The notes: generated from the letters alone by a model not told the origin. Counted from the stretch's first letter, positions 1 through 6,030 are shown. The stretch is 16,560 nucleotides of DNA from an uncultured Collinsella sp. (GCA_902494465.1 CABUTH010000025.1:1-16560); one strand, 5' to 3'. A program made the numbers and translations.

Positions 1-516
1 GGCTCGGGCATCATCACCACGGCCATTAAGGGCGAGCTCATCGAGCAGGACGAGGCTGGTCCGATGTTCGACTCGATGCGCACCCTCAACGAGGCCCCGA
101 TCCGTCTGGCCGAGGGACTCGAGCTTCACGGCTGTACCGATATTACGGGCTTTGGCCTGATCGGGCATGCGTGCGAGATGGCCGAGGGCTCGGGCGTGCA
201 AATCGAGCTCGCGTCGGGGGCGGTGCCGCTCTTTGACCAGGTGCTCGACATGGCGCGTCTGGGCATTATCCCCGCGGGCTCCTACCGCAACCAGGATTTC
301 TTTGGCCCGCGCGTGGCGGCCGACGATGACCTGGAGCCGGGCATGTTGGATGCGCTGTACGATCCACAGACGTCTGGTGGCCTGCTTATCGCGGCACCTG
401 CTGCCGATGTGGATGAGCTTGCGCGCCGTTTGCATGCCGAGGGGCGCGTTGCTGCCACAATCGGTCGCGGGTGCGAGCCGGTGCCGGGCGGTCCTGCCGT
501 TCGCGTTGTCCGTTAA
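1..516 (+). CDS. selD: Selenide, water dikinase (selenophosphate synthase), 3' part
   Basis: SelD makes selenophosphate from selenide and ATP, the selenium donor for selenocysteine synthesis. The reading frame is open from base 1, so the gene starts upstream of the window. 171 residues are visible, about half of a usual SelD of roughly 345 residues. Visible family motifs are GSGIITTAIKG at the left edge, CTDITGFGLIGHA at visible residues 45-57 and DPQTSGGLLIA at 121-131, all typical of the C-terminal half of the PurM/SelD fold. The N-terminal catalytic Cys/Sec loop is outside the window. The gene ends in TAA and yedF follows after 56 bp on the same strand. Its role here is clear because a selenocysteine-encoding fdhF lies 6 kb downstream. 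SelD could also feed other selenium uses through the three genes that follow. The assignment is secure. Confidence 0.96.
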   Translation, partial: GSGIITTAIKGELIEQDEAGPMFDSMRTLNEAPIRLAEGLELHGCTDITGFGLIGHACEMAEGSGVQIELASGAVPLFDQVLDMARLGIIPAGSYRNQDFFGPRVAADDDLEPGMLDALYDPQTSGGLLIAAPAADVDELARRLHAEGRVAATIGRGCEPVPGGPAVRVVR

Positions 517-572
517 CGACACGTTTATTGAGCTATGTACCGTTCTAAACGATTTATTCGAAAGGAAAAACT

Positions 573-1199
573 ATGTCTACCAAGATTGAAGTCAATGCCA
601 TGGGCGATGCCTGCCCGCTGCCCGTCGTCAAGACGCTTAAGGCACTCAAACAGCTTGATGGCGAGGGTGCCGTGGTGACCTCGGTCGATAACGAGACCGC
701 CGTCAAGAACATCTCCAAGATGGCGCAGGAGAAGGGTTGCGCGGCCTCGGTCGAGAAGGTTTCTGACGCCGAGTGGCACGTGACCGTGGCGACCTCTGGC
801 GCCGTTGCCGTTGCGGACCCCGAGCAGGACGGTGCCGCTTTCTGCGACGCCAGCGCCGGCAAGGGCAAGCTCGTCATTTCCGTCTACACCGACTGCATGG
901 GCCGCGGCGACGACGAACTGGGCCACAAGCTCATGAAGGCCTTCATCTTTGCCGTGACGCAGCAGGAGGAGCTGCCCGCGACCATGCTGTTCTACAACGG
1001 CGGCGCCAAGCTCACCGTCGAGGGCTCGCCGGTGCTCGATGACCTGAAGGGCCTGGCCGAGCAGGGTGTCGAGATTCTCACCTGCGGTACCTGCCTGGAC
1101 CACTATGGCATTAAGGACCAGCTTGCGGTGGGCGAGGTCACCAACATGTACGTGATCGTGGAGAAGATGGAGCAGGCCGTGCGCGTCGTGCGCCCGTAG
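573..1199 (+). CDS. yedF: Selenium metabolism protein YedF (TusA-like plus DsrE-like domains)
   Basis: A 208-residue two-domain protein. Residues 1-75 form a TusA/SirA-like domain with the CPLP motif (Cys14), the cysteine that carries sulfur, or by inference selenium, in this family. Residues 98-205 form a DsrE/F-like domain with GRGDDELGHKLMKAF, FYNGGAKL, a CGTC pair at 171-174 followed by LDHYG, and VGEVTNMY, the signature of the YedF selenium-metabolism family. The length is normal. The start is supported by AAAGGA at 561-566, six bases before the ATG. The gene sits between selD and a DUF3343 gene, the usual setting for this family. The exact biochemical role is not established. A selenium carrier or donor between the desulfurase-like enzyme and SelD is the reasonable inference. 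No confident promoter was found in the 56 bp upstream. Confidence 0.93.
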   Translation: MSTKIEVNAMGDACPLPVVKTLKALKQLDGEGAVVTSVDNETAVKNISKMAQEKGCAASVEKVSDAEWHVTVATSGAVAVADPEQDGAAFCDASAGKGKLVISVYTDCMGRGDDELGHKLMKAFIFAVTQQEELPATMLFYNGGAKLTVEGSPVLDDLKGLAEQGVEILTCGTCLDHYGIKDQLAVGEVTNMYVIVEKMEQAVRVVRP

Positions 1200-1218
1200 C
1201 GTGTTGGTTGGAGTTGTC

Positions 1219-1470
1219 ATGAGGGAGAAGCGCCCGGCGCTTGTCATCACGTTTCCCACCACGGCGGCCGCCATGGGTTGCGAGTCCCTGTGCATCGAGC
1301 GCGGCCTTCCCGGGCGAACGATTCCCGTGCCCGGGGAGGTCGCTGCCGGCTGCGGTCTGGCGTGGAAGGCGTTGCCTGCCGATGAGGAGCTGCTGCGCAG
1401 CGAGCTTACCGCGGCGGGCGTTCCCACCGAGGGCTATACCGTGATTGATATGTGGGAGGTCGTGCGATGA
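1219..1470 (+). CDS. DUF3343 protein, putative Se/S carrier
   Basis: A small protein of 83 residues beginning MREKRPALVITFPTTAAAM. It has the family pattern of an N-terminal 'ITF-TT-AAM' strand-helix, LPGRTIPVPGEVAAGCGLAW in the middle (Cys45 next to Gly46), and a short C-terminal tail. I recognise this as DUF3343, a family commonly found beside yedF, selD and a class V aminotransferase. Its function is unproven, and the conserved cysteine suggests a sulfur or selenium carrier. An upstream in-frame GTG at 1201 would add six residues. I prefer the ATG at 1219 because TTGGAG at 1208-1213 sits five bases before it and the family normally starts just before the first strand. The stop codon overlaps the ATG of the next gene (ATGA at 1467-1470), indicating translational coupling. 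Confidence 0.85.
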   Translation: MREKRPALVITFPTTAAAMGCESLCIERGLPGRTIPVPGEVAAGCGLAWKALPADEELLRSELTAAGVPTEGYTVIDMWEVVR

Positions 1471-2606
1471 TCTACCTGGATAACGCGGCGACGACCATGC
1501 ACAAGCCGCAGACGGTCATCGATGCCGTGACGCAGGCGATGTGCTCGCTCGGCAATGCCGGACGCGGTGCCACGTCGGGTGCGCTCGACGCGGCGCGTAC
1601 CATCCACGGCTGTCGCGCCAAGTTTGCGCACTTGCTGGGCTGCCCGCGTGCTGACCATGTGTGCTTTACGCCTAACTCGACAGCCGCGCTCAACACTGCC
1701 ATTAACGGCGTAGTGCACCCCGGCGATCGTGTGGTCACGACGGTGCTCGAGCACAACTCCGTGCTGCGTCCGCTCAACCGCCTGGCCGCGGAGCAAGGCG
1801 TGACAGTTGATCATGCGAGCTGTGACGCGAACGGCGTGCTCGACTACGACGAGCTCGAGCGGTTGGTCACGCCGGGCACGCGTGCCGTGGTGGTGACGCA
1901 CGCCTCCAATGTGACCGGCAACGCGGTCGACATTGCGCGCGTGGCGGCCATGGCCCATGCGGCAGGTGCACTGGTGATTGTCGACGCCTCGCAGTCTGCC
2001 GGCACGGCGAAGATCGACATGCAGGCCATGGGGCTCGACGTCGTGTGCTTTACCGGTCACAAGGGGCTCATGGGTCCGCAGGGGACCGGCGGTCTGGCCG
2101 TGGCGGAGGGCGTTGACGTGGCTCCGTGGGCCATGGGCGGCACGGGCGTGCACAGCTTCGATGCGCTGCAGCCGCTTGAGTGGCCCACGCGCCTTGAGGC
2201 GGGCACGCTCAACGGTCACGGTATCGCGGGCCTTTCTGCCGGTCTCGACTTTATCGAGGCGCAAGGCGGGGTCGAGGCGATCGCGGCGCATGAGCGAGCG
2301 CTGGCTGATCGCTTTCTCGCTGGCGTGCGCGAGATTCCGGGGATTAAGCTCTACGGTGCGTTTGACCAACCCGCGCGCTCGGCGATCGTGTCGCTCAACG
2401 TGGGCGATATCGACTCTGCCGAGATCTCGGACGCGCTCATGCAAGGGTGGGGGATTGCGACGCGCCCCGGTGCCCATTGCGCTCCGCTCATGCACCGCGC
2501 GCTCGGGACCGAGCGCCAAGGTGTCGTTCGCTTCTCGTTTGGGTATTTCAACACGACCGAAGAAGTCGACACGGCTATCGATGCTTTGTGCGATTTAGCC
2601 TGCTAA
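1467..2606 (+). CDS. Class V aminotransferase, cysteine desulfurase / selenocysteine lyase-like
   Basis: A PLP-dependent enzyme of 379 residues, related to NifS/SufS/CsdA and closest in my judgement to the Enterococcus EF2568-type 'cysteine desulfurase family protein' group. It begins MIYLDNAATT. PLP-site residues are His96 (LEHNS), Asp173 (VDASQSAG) and the Schiff-base lysine Lys199 (TGHKGLMGPQGTGGL). The catalytic loop cysteine is Cys338 in RPGAHCAP, so the residue needed to take sulfur or selenium is present. The start at 1467 is set by GGGAGGT at 1454-1460 and the ATGA overlap with the DUF3343 gene. A GTG at 1452 is an alternative. Given its neighbours, it probably delivers selenium from selenocysteine, or sulfur from cysteine, to the carrier proteins. 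Which substrate it uses cannot be told from sequence. It is the last gene of the cluster, followed by a terminator. Confidence 0.92.
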   Translation: MIYLDNAATTMHKPQTVIDAVTQAMCSLGNAGRGATSGALDAARTIHGCRAKFAHLLGCPRADHVCFTPNSTAALNTAINGVVHPGDRVVTTVLEHNSVLRPLNRLAAEQGVTVDHASCDANGVLDYDELERLVTPGTRAVVVTHASNVTGNAVDIARVAAMAHAAGALVIVDASQSAGTAKIDMQAMGLDVVCFTGHKGLMGPQGTGGLAVAEGVDVAPWAMGGTGVHSFDALQPLEWPTRLEAGTLNGHGIAGLSAGLDFIEAQGGVEAIAAHERALADRFLAGVREIPGIKLYGAFDQPARSAIVSLNVGDIDSAEISDALMQGWGIATRPGAHCAPLMHRALGTERQGVVRFSFGYFNTTEEVDTAIDALCDLAC

Positions 2607-2630
2607 AGCTGCTAGAGCGTATATACTTGC

Positions 2631-2661
2631 GGGACGGGTGTTTTTGCCCGTCCCATTTTTT
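2631..2661 (+). terminator. Rho-independent terminator after the selenium cluster
   Basis: A perfect 8-bp G/C-rich stem, GGGACGGG (2631-2638) with CCCGTCCC (2647-2654), has an 8-base loop and is followed by ATTTTTT (2655-2661). It lies 25 bp after the aminotransferase stop and only 23 bp before the brnQ start. It may therefore also act inside a brnQ leader: a TATACT box at 2622-2627 precedes it, but no -35 was found at the right distance. Confidence 0.85.
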
Positions 2662-2684
2662 GTTTCAACCCGAAAGGTGGACCC

Positions 2685-4043
2685 ATGGCTTCATCCGCCC
2701 CGCGCGGTCTGCGCTCCGAACATGTCGTCACCGTCGGCATTGCCCTGTTCTCGATGCTCTTTGGCGCTGGCAACCTCATTATTCCGCCACTGCTGGCGCT
2801 GCAGGCAGGTTCTGCCACGCCGGTCGCCATGCTCGGCTTTCTCATCGCCGCCATCGGCCTGCCCGTCATGGGCTTTATCGCCGTGGCGCTTGCCGGAACG
2901 GCGCGCGAGCTTGCCGGCCGCGTGCACCCCAAGTTCGGTGAGTTCTTTGTCGCGGCGGTCTATTTAGCGATCGGCCCGTGCCTGGCCATTCCGCGTACGA
3001 GCTCCACGGCCTTCGAGATGCTGGTGCCACTGCTGCCCGAGGGCGTCTCGCTCGGCACGGCTCGCCTGGTGTTTGCCGTCGGTTTCTTTGTCGTCGCGTT
3101 TGCGCTCACGCTGCGCCCGGGCGTTATCACACGCGTGCTCGGTCGTATTACGGGCCCCGCGCTCATCGCGCTCATCGTGCTGGTCGTGGGTGCCGCCGTG
3201 GTCTCGCCGTTGGGTCCCGCTGCCGCGCCGCAGGCTCCCTACAATGCCGGTGCTGCCGTGCAGGGCTTTCTGACCGGCTACCAGACCATGGACCTGCTTG
3301 CGTCGCTCGCCTTTGGCATCATCATCGCCGAGACCATCCATGAGCTCGGCGTTACCGACGATAAGCGCGTGGCCTTCGAGATCTCGCGTTCGGGTGTGAT
3401 CGCCGGCGTGCTCATGGCCATCATCTACTGCGGCCTGGCGCTTGCCGGTATGCAGCTCGGCACGGTTATGCCCGACGCCACCAACGGCGCCGCGATCCTT
3501 GCGCGTTCGGCCTCTATGCACTTTGGTCTTGCTGGCACGGTTGTCGTCTTTGCGATTTTCTTCCTCGCCTGCATGAATGTGTGTATTGGCCTTATCAGCT
3601 GCTGCTCGCGTTACTTCTGCGAGACGTATGTGGTCGAAGGGGGAGCGGAGGCTTCCGAGGAGGCCATGCGCCGCCCCTTTGCGGTTCTCGCCTTTGTGTT
3701 CGCGGCGTTTTCGTGCGTGCTCTCCAACGTGGGCCTCGACGTGATCCTTATGTTCTCGGTGCCTATGCTCAACGCCTTGTATCCCGTTGCCATCGTGCTG
3801 GTGCTTATGGGCCTGGTGCACGGTTTTTGCGACGCTCATCCGCAGGTGTGGGTCTGGGTCGGCGGCGTTGTCGCGGTGCAGAGCGTAATCACTTCGGTTC
3901 GCGATGCGTTTTTCGCGGGCGCGTGGCTGCCGTTCGATGCGTTGCCGCTGGCAGATATCGGTGCTGCGTGGGCACCGGTTGCTGTGGCGGCGTTTGTGAT
4001 CGGTCTGGTTCATAGCCAGTTTGTCACACATTCGAGGAGCTAG
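2685..4043 (+). CDS. brnQ: Branched-chain amino acid carrier protein BrnQ
   Basis: A polytopic membrane protein of 452 residues in the LIVCS (BrnQ/BraB) family, which imports leucine, isoleucine and valine with sodium or protons across the cytoplasmic membrane. The diagnostic first helix reads LFSMLFGAGNLIIPP (residues 21-35), followed by further hydrophobic segments consistent with about 12 membrane helices. Length is typical for the family. AAAGGTGG at 2673-2680 precedes the ATG. It stands alone between a terminator on the left and a tRNA promoter on the right, with no functional link to the selenium or hydrogenlyase genes. No obvious terminator follows its TAG before the tRNA promoter, so some read-through into the tRNA unit is possible. 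Confidence 0.95.
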   Translation: MASSAPRGLRSEHVVTVGIALFSMLFGAGNLIIPPLLALQAGSATPVAMLGFLIAAIGLPVMGFIAVALAGTARELAGRVHPKFGEFFVAAVYLAIGPCLAIPRTSSTAFEMLVPLLPEGVSLGTARLVFAVGFFVVAFALTLRPGVITRVLGRITGPALIALIVLVVGAAVVSPLGPAAAPQAPYNAGAAVQGFLTGYQTMDLLASLAFGIIIAETIHELGVTDDKRVAFEISRSGVIAGVLMAIIYCGLALAGMQLGTVMPDATNGAAILARSASMHFGLAGTVVVFAIFFLACMNVCIGLISCCSRYFCETYVVEGGAEASEEAMRRPFAVLAFVFAAFSCVLSNVGLDVILMFSVPMLNALYPVAIVLVLMGLVHGFCDAHPQVWVWVGGVVAVQSVITSVRDAFFAGAWLPFDALPLADIGAAWAPVAVAAFVIGLVHSQFVTHSRS

Positions 4044-4054
4044 GGTATCGTCGC

Positions 4055-4083
4055 TTGCACAGGCGGGAAGTCTCCCCTATAAT
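4055..4083 (+). promoter_or_regulatory. Sigma-70 type promoter for the tRNA pair
   Basis: A -35 box TTGCAC (4055-4060) and a perfect -10 box TATAAT (4078-4083) are separated by 17 bases. The predicted start is near 4090, about 45 bp upstream of tRNA-Pro. This is the best promoter match in the window. Confidence 0.85.
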
Positions 4084-4134
4084 TTCCTTCGCTTTGGGAC
4101 ACGCAAGGTTTAGACCTTAGCTGCTCAACACCTT

Positions 4135-4211
4135 CGGGACGTGGCGCAGTTTGGTAGCGCGCCTGCTTTGGGAGCAGGATGTCGCAGGTTCAAATCCTGT
4201 CGTCCCGACCA
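4135..4211 (+). tRNA. tRNA-Pro (anticodon TGG)
   Basis: A 77-base cloverleaf with encoded CCA. The acceptor stem CGGGACG pairs with CGTCCCG. The anticodon arm CCTGC-TTTGGGA-GCAGG gives anticodon TGG. The T-arm is GCAGG-TTCAAAT-CCTGT. The D-arm has the usual AGTTTGGTAGCGC form. It is co-transcribed with the tRNA-Gly gene six bases downstream. Confidence 0.97.
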
Positions 4212-4217
4212 TATCTT

Positions 4218-4291
4218 GCGGGCGTAGTTCAATGGTAGAACCCCAGCCTTCCAAGCTGATGACGCGGGTTCGATTCCCGTCGCCCGCTCCA
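4218..4291 (+). tRNA. tRNA-Gly (anticodon TCC)
   Basis: A 74-base cloverleaf with encoded CCA. The acceptor stem GCGGGCG pairs with CGCCCGC, the discriminator is T, and CCA follows. The anticodon arm carries loop CTTCCAA, giving anticodon TCC. The T-arm contains GGGTTCGATTCCCG. Its 3' end is repeated 201 bp downstream, and its T-arm is also present in antisense at 4355-4372. Confidence 0.97.
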
Positions 4292-4312
4292 TAGGATAGT
4301 TTAAACGGGTTT

Positions 4313-4339
4313 GGCTCTATTTGGTGCCAGAGCCGTTTT
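4313..4339 (+). terminator. Terminator of the tRNA-Pro/tRNA-Gly unit
   Basis: GGCTCT (4313-4318) pairs with AGAGCC (4329-4334), followed by GTTTT. It begins 21 bases after the encoded CCA of tRNA-Gly. A related hairpin with the same GGCTCT/AGAGCC core recurs at 4507-4534. Confidence 0.75.
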
Positions 4340-4389
4340 CATAAGCGTGCCGGACGACGGGAATCGAACCCGGCAGGGTGCGAAGCTGA

Positions 4390-4471
4390 GAAAATGCGTG
4401 AGCATTTTCCAGCGCAGCACGCAAGGGCCAATGGCCCGCAGCGAAACAAGGGTTTGCGAAGCAAACCCTTG
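4390..4471. repeat. Three consecutive perfect hairpins between the tRNA-Gly tail copies
   Basis: Hairpin 1: GAAAATGC (4390-4397), loop GTGA, GCATTTTC (4402-4409). Hairpin 2: GGGCC (4425-4429), loop AAT, GGCCC (4433-4437). Hairpin 3: CAAGGGTTTGC (4447-4457), loop GAA, GCAAACCCTTG (4461-4471). The linkers before hairpins 2 and 3 are similar to each other (GCAGC, four or five bases, then CAAGGG). No hairpin is followed by a T-run, so they are not simple terminators. No open reading frame with coding character covers them. I do not recognise the element. Confidence 0.75.
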
Positions 4472-4503
4472 GACTTCCCGTCGCCCGCTCCATAAGATAG
4501 ATG

Positions 4504-4539
4504 AATGGCTCTGATTCCTTTTGGGACCAGAGCCATTTT
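4504..4539 (+). terminator. Second terminator-like hairpin, after the tRNA-Gly tail copy
   Basis: AATGGCTCTG (4504-4513) pairs with CAGAGCCATT (4528-4537), 10 bp perfect, and ends in a TTTT run (4536-4539). It is stronger than the first copy at 4313-4339 and occupies the equivalent place in the second repeat unit. Confidence 0.7.
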
Positions 4540-4650
4540 CGTATGTGCACGGGGTGACGGGAATCGATGCCGCCCCACGCCCAACCTAGGTTGAGGTGAA
4601 ATACGGACTGTTTTTCGGCTTTTGCGAACCCACTGAGGGTCGGGGTAGCT

Positions 4651-4723
4651 AATTTGGGACGGGCATTTTTGACTACTCTAGCGATCGGATGGCAAATGTG
4701 GTCAAAAAGCCCTGTTCCAAAAT
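4651..4723. repeat. 73-bp imperfect palindrome
   Basis: Arms at 4651-4673 and 4701-4723 match at 18 of 23 positions as inverted repeats, including a perfect inner TTTTTGAC/GTCAAAAA. The loop is 27 bases. No gene lies here. The region 4540-4650 to its left holds only a 12-bp palindrome CAACCTAGGTTG (4582-4593). The element may belong with the larger palindrome 18 bp to the right. Confidence 0.65.
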
Positions 4724-4740
4724 GACTGGTCCGGTGTTGA

Positions 4741-4900
4741 GCCACAAAAACGGCCCATCTACTACGTTTGGCCCGCAGGGGTCGACCATAGCAGCATTTT
4801 CGGAAAATCGGCAAGCCGTCTACCAGCGGTTTTGATTTTTCGGATTTCGGTATGGTCGAGGGTAATCGGTTAAACGTAGTAGATGGGCCCATTTTGTGGC
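4741..4900. repeat. 160-bp nested palindrome, MITE- or REP-like
   Basis: The outer arms at 4741-4769 and 4872-4900 match at 27 of 29 positions and include a perfect 18-mer, GGCCCATCTACTACGTTT, with its complement. Twelve bases inside on each side, TCGACCATA (4782-4790) pairs with TATGGTCGA (4851-4859). Further in, CGGAAAATC (4801-4809) pairs with GATTTTTCG (4834-4842) with one mismatch. The near-equal spacing on both sides means the whole unit folds as one long interrupted hairpin. It has no coding capacity and no transposase. Bases 4901-5033 to its right contain nothing I can name, including no clear terminator for the minus-strand toxin gene. Confidence 0.8.
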
Positions 4901-5033
4901 GAAGAGTATGATTCGCGGTCCAGGGCTGCCGGTTTCGGATGGCCAACCTGGAAGGTGCGGTGAATTAATTTCTGAAAAGCCCGAATAAGCCTAATCCAGG
5001 AACTATTTCATCGCGACTTAGAAGGGGATAGGT

Positions 5034-5489
5034 TTAGCTGCGGGGGCGGTGGCGGAGCTTGTCGATGGTGGAGTCGGTGCTTCGGCTGCGGGCGTCGGCG
5101 GCGGTTTGGCGTTTACGGCGGTAATCGATCATGCCTTGGATGATGGGCTTGCCAAAGCTCACGACATCATCGTTGTAGATGGCGGTTCGGGCTGCAAGGA
5201 GGCAATCGGTAAAGTCCATATGGGTCTTGCCAAAGAGTTTGACGGCAAGGGCGACAACGGTGGGCTCGTCGACCATGACGTCATCGAGCAGCCTTTTCAT
5301 GGCCGCAGCAATCTCAACGCGGGGAACCTTATAGACGTCGCGCAGCGTGACCACAACGCGCGTAATGATTTCGGGGTAGACACGAGCGGTGCGCGTGGCG
5401 ATGACCTTGGCGGCACGCGGCGAGAGAACCTCGTCGTCGTCAAGCAGGTAGCGTAGGATGACGGTCTCGTCGATGATGGTGCTACTCAT
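5034..5489 (-). CDS. PIN-domain ribonuclease toxin, VapC-like
   Basis: A 151-residue protein. VapC-like PIN proteins are metal-dependent RNases that act as toxins in toxin-antitoxin pairs. Visible family features are IIDETVILRYLLDDDE at residues 5-20 (Asp7, normally in D-x-N-x-LLRYL), Glu40 in YPEIITRVVVTL, and the MDFTDCLLAAR segment with Asp92 and Asp95. The usual fourth motif (TFD-x-D/F) reads SFGKPI at 111-116, so the last acidic residue is replaced. The C-terminus is basic and low in complexity (KRQTAADARSRS...). The ATG overlaps the end of the upstream antitoxin gene by 8 bp, the usual antitoxin-first arrangement. The target RNA is unknown. Activity may be weakened by the missing fourth acid, though the first three suffice in some PIN proteins. 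Confidence 0.8.
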   Translation of the reverse strand: MSSTIIDETVILRYLLDDDEVLSPRAAKVIATRTARVYPEIITRVVVTLRDVYKVPRVEIAAAMKRLLDDVMVDEPTVVALAVKLFGKTHMDFTDCLLAARTAIYNDDVVSFGKPIIQGMIDYRRKRQTAADARSRSTDSTIDKLRHRPRS

Positions 5490-5805
5490 GGATATCTACT
5501 TCCTCGGGACCCAAAATCGAATCGTCGCTTTCTGTAGCAAGGTACTCAATCCAGGCATTGCGCTCCTCGGAGCGGCGATTGGGGTCCCCATATGCTTTGA
5601 GCGATCCATAGGCGGCCGTGCCGTCCTTGGAGCGCACGGCGACCGGCTGAAAGGGGAGCTTGCGCATCAAAATGCTCTGCGCGACAAATTGGCGGACGGC
5701 CTCGGCGAGCGATGTGCCCATGGCGTCGTAGAGACGCTCGGCATGCTGCTTGTCTTCCTCGCGAATGCGCACCTGCAGGATGGCTCTTTTTTGAGTCGAT
5801 GACAT
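5482..5805 (-). CDS. RelB/DinJ-type antitoxin
   Basis: A protein of 107 residues. Residues 9-47 (ILQVRIREEDKQHAERLYDAMG, then TSLAEAVRQFVAQS) form a ribbon-helix-helix DNA-binding unit of the RelB/DinJ family, followed by the LPF motif (residues 50-52) that closes this domain in the family. The C-terminal half is charged, ends in an acidic tail, and would bind and neutralise the toxin. A GTG one codon earlier (5808) is possible. I chose the ATG at 5805 because the complement of CCTCCC (5812-5817) gives GGGAGG six bases upstream. It is co-translated with the overlapping PIN toxin. RelB/DinJ antitoxins are best known with RelE/YafQ toxins, so the PIN partner is less usual. Confidence 0.8.
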   Translation of the reverse strand: MSSTQKRAILQVRIREEDKQHAERLYDAMGTSLAEAVRQFVAQSILMRKLPFQPVAVRSKDGTAAYGSLKAYGDPNRRSEERNAWIEYLATESDDSILGPEEVDIHE

Positions 5806-5831
5806 CACTGGCCTCCCTTAATGAGCGTGCA

Positions 5832-5869
5832 ATTTGAATAGTCAAATACAACTTCGGCTAATAATAGCC
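5832..5869 (-). promoter_or_regulatory. Candidate operator sites upstream of the toxin-antitoxin pair
   Basis: Two short perfect inverted repeats lie 26-64 bp upstream of the antitoxin start: ATTTGA-ATAG-TCAAAT (5832-5847) and GGCTA-ATAA-TAGCC (5856-5869). Ribbon-helix-helix antitoxins commonly repress their own promoter through such palindromes. A weak promoter match (TTGGCT, 17 bases, TATTTG, on the minus strand from 5871 to 5843) overlaps both. Confidence 0.45.
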
Positions 5870-6030
5870 AATCTTACAACCACTTCTTTATTGCACTAGA
5901 GTAATTGAGTGTAAACGACATTACAAACGTACTACATCCTTTATAAACGAGCGTGAAATCTCCCCTAGATGTACGCATGTAATACACTCACCTTTATAGC
6001 TTCTAGAGAATAATTCCAACCTGCCAAAAC
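5870..6030. other. AT-rich intergenic stretch
   Basis: About 160 bp of distinctly AT-rich DNA separates the divergent toxin-antitoxin pair from the hydrogenlyase operon. It has no open reading frame of note, no repeat and no convincing -35/-10 pair on either strand. The hydN promoter may lie here or just downstream, but I could not place it. I also saw no sigma-54 consensus. Confidence 0.5.

Larger units (their letters stand above)
4274..4567 (+). repeat. Imperfect ~200-bp tandem repeat of the tRNA-Gly tail and its terminator
   Basis: TTCCCGTCGCCCGCTCCATA, the 3' end of tRNA-Gly plus two bases, occurs at 4274-4293 and again at 4475-4494. Both copies continue into a near-identical GATAG, then a GGCTCT...AGAGCC terminator, then GACGGGAATCGA (4356-4367 and 4556-4567). 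The order of parts is the same in both units and the offset is 194-201 bp, so this is a diverged tandem duplication. The second unit has no rest-of-tRNA, so it is only a tail. GACGGGAATCGA is the reverse complement of the T-arm. The flanking copies of a tRNA 3' end resemble the direct repeats left by integrases at tRNA genes, but no integrase is present here. Confidence 0.85.

Noticed and set aside
4390..4471. CRISPR array
   Set aside because: The hairpins differ in sequence and length and there are no regular direct repeats with unique spacers and no cas genes.
4274..4494. An integrated phage or genomic island at tRNA-Gly
   Set aside because: The repeated tRNA ends enclose only about 180 bp, with no integrase or other gene, so no present-day island can be claimed.
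4317..4946. A 209-codon minus-strand frame covering the hairpins and palindromes
   Set aside because: The product has no recognisable domain and is read directly from inverted repeats and a tRNA tail. No ribosome site or codon preference supports it.
5049..5456. A 135-codon + strand frame opposite the PIN toxin
   Set aside because: It is the shadow of the PIN gene. The minus-strand frame has PIN motifs and a coupled antitoxin, and this one has none.
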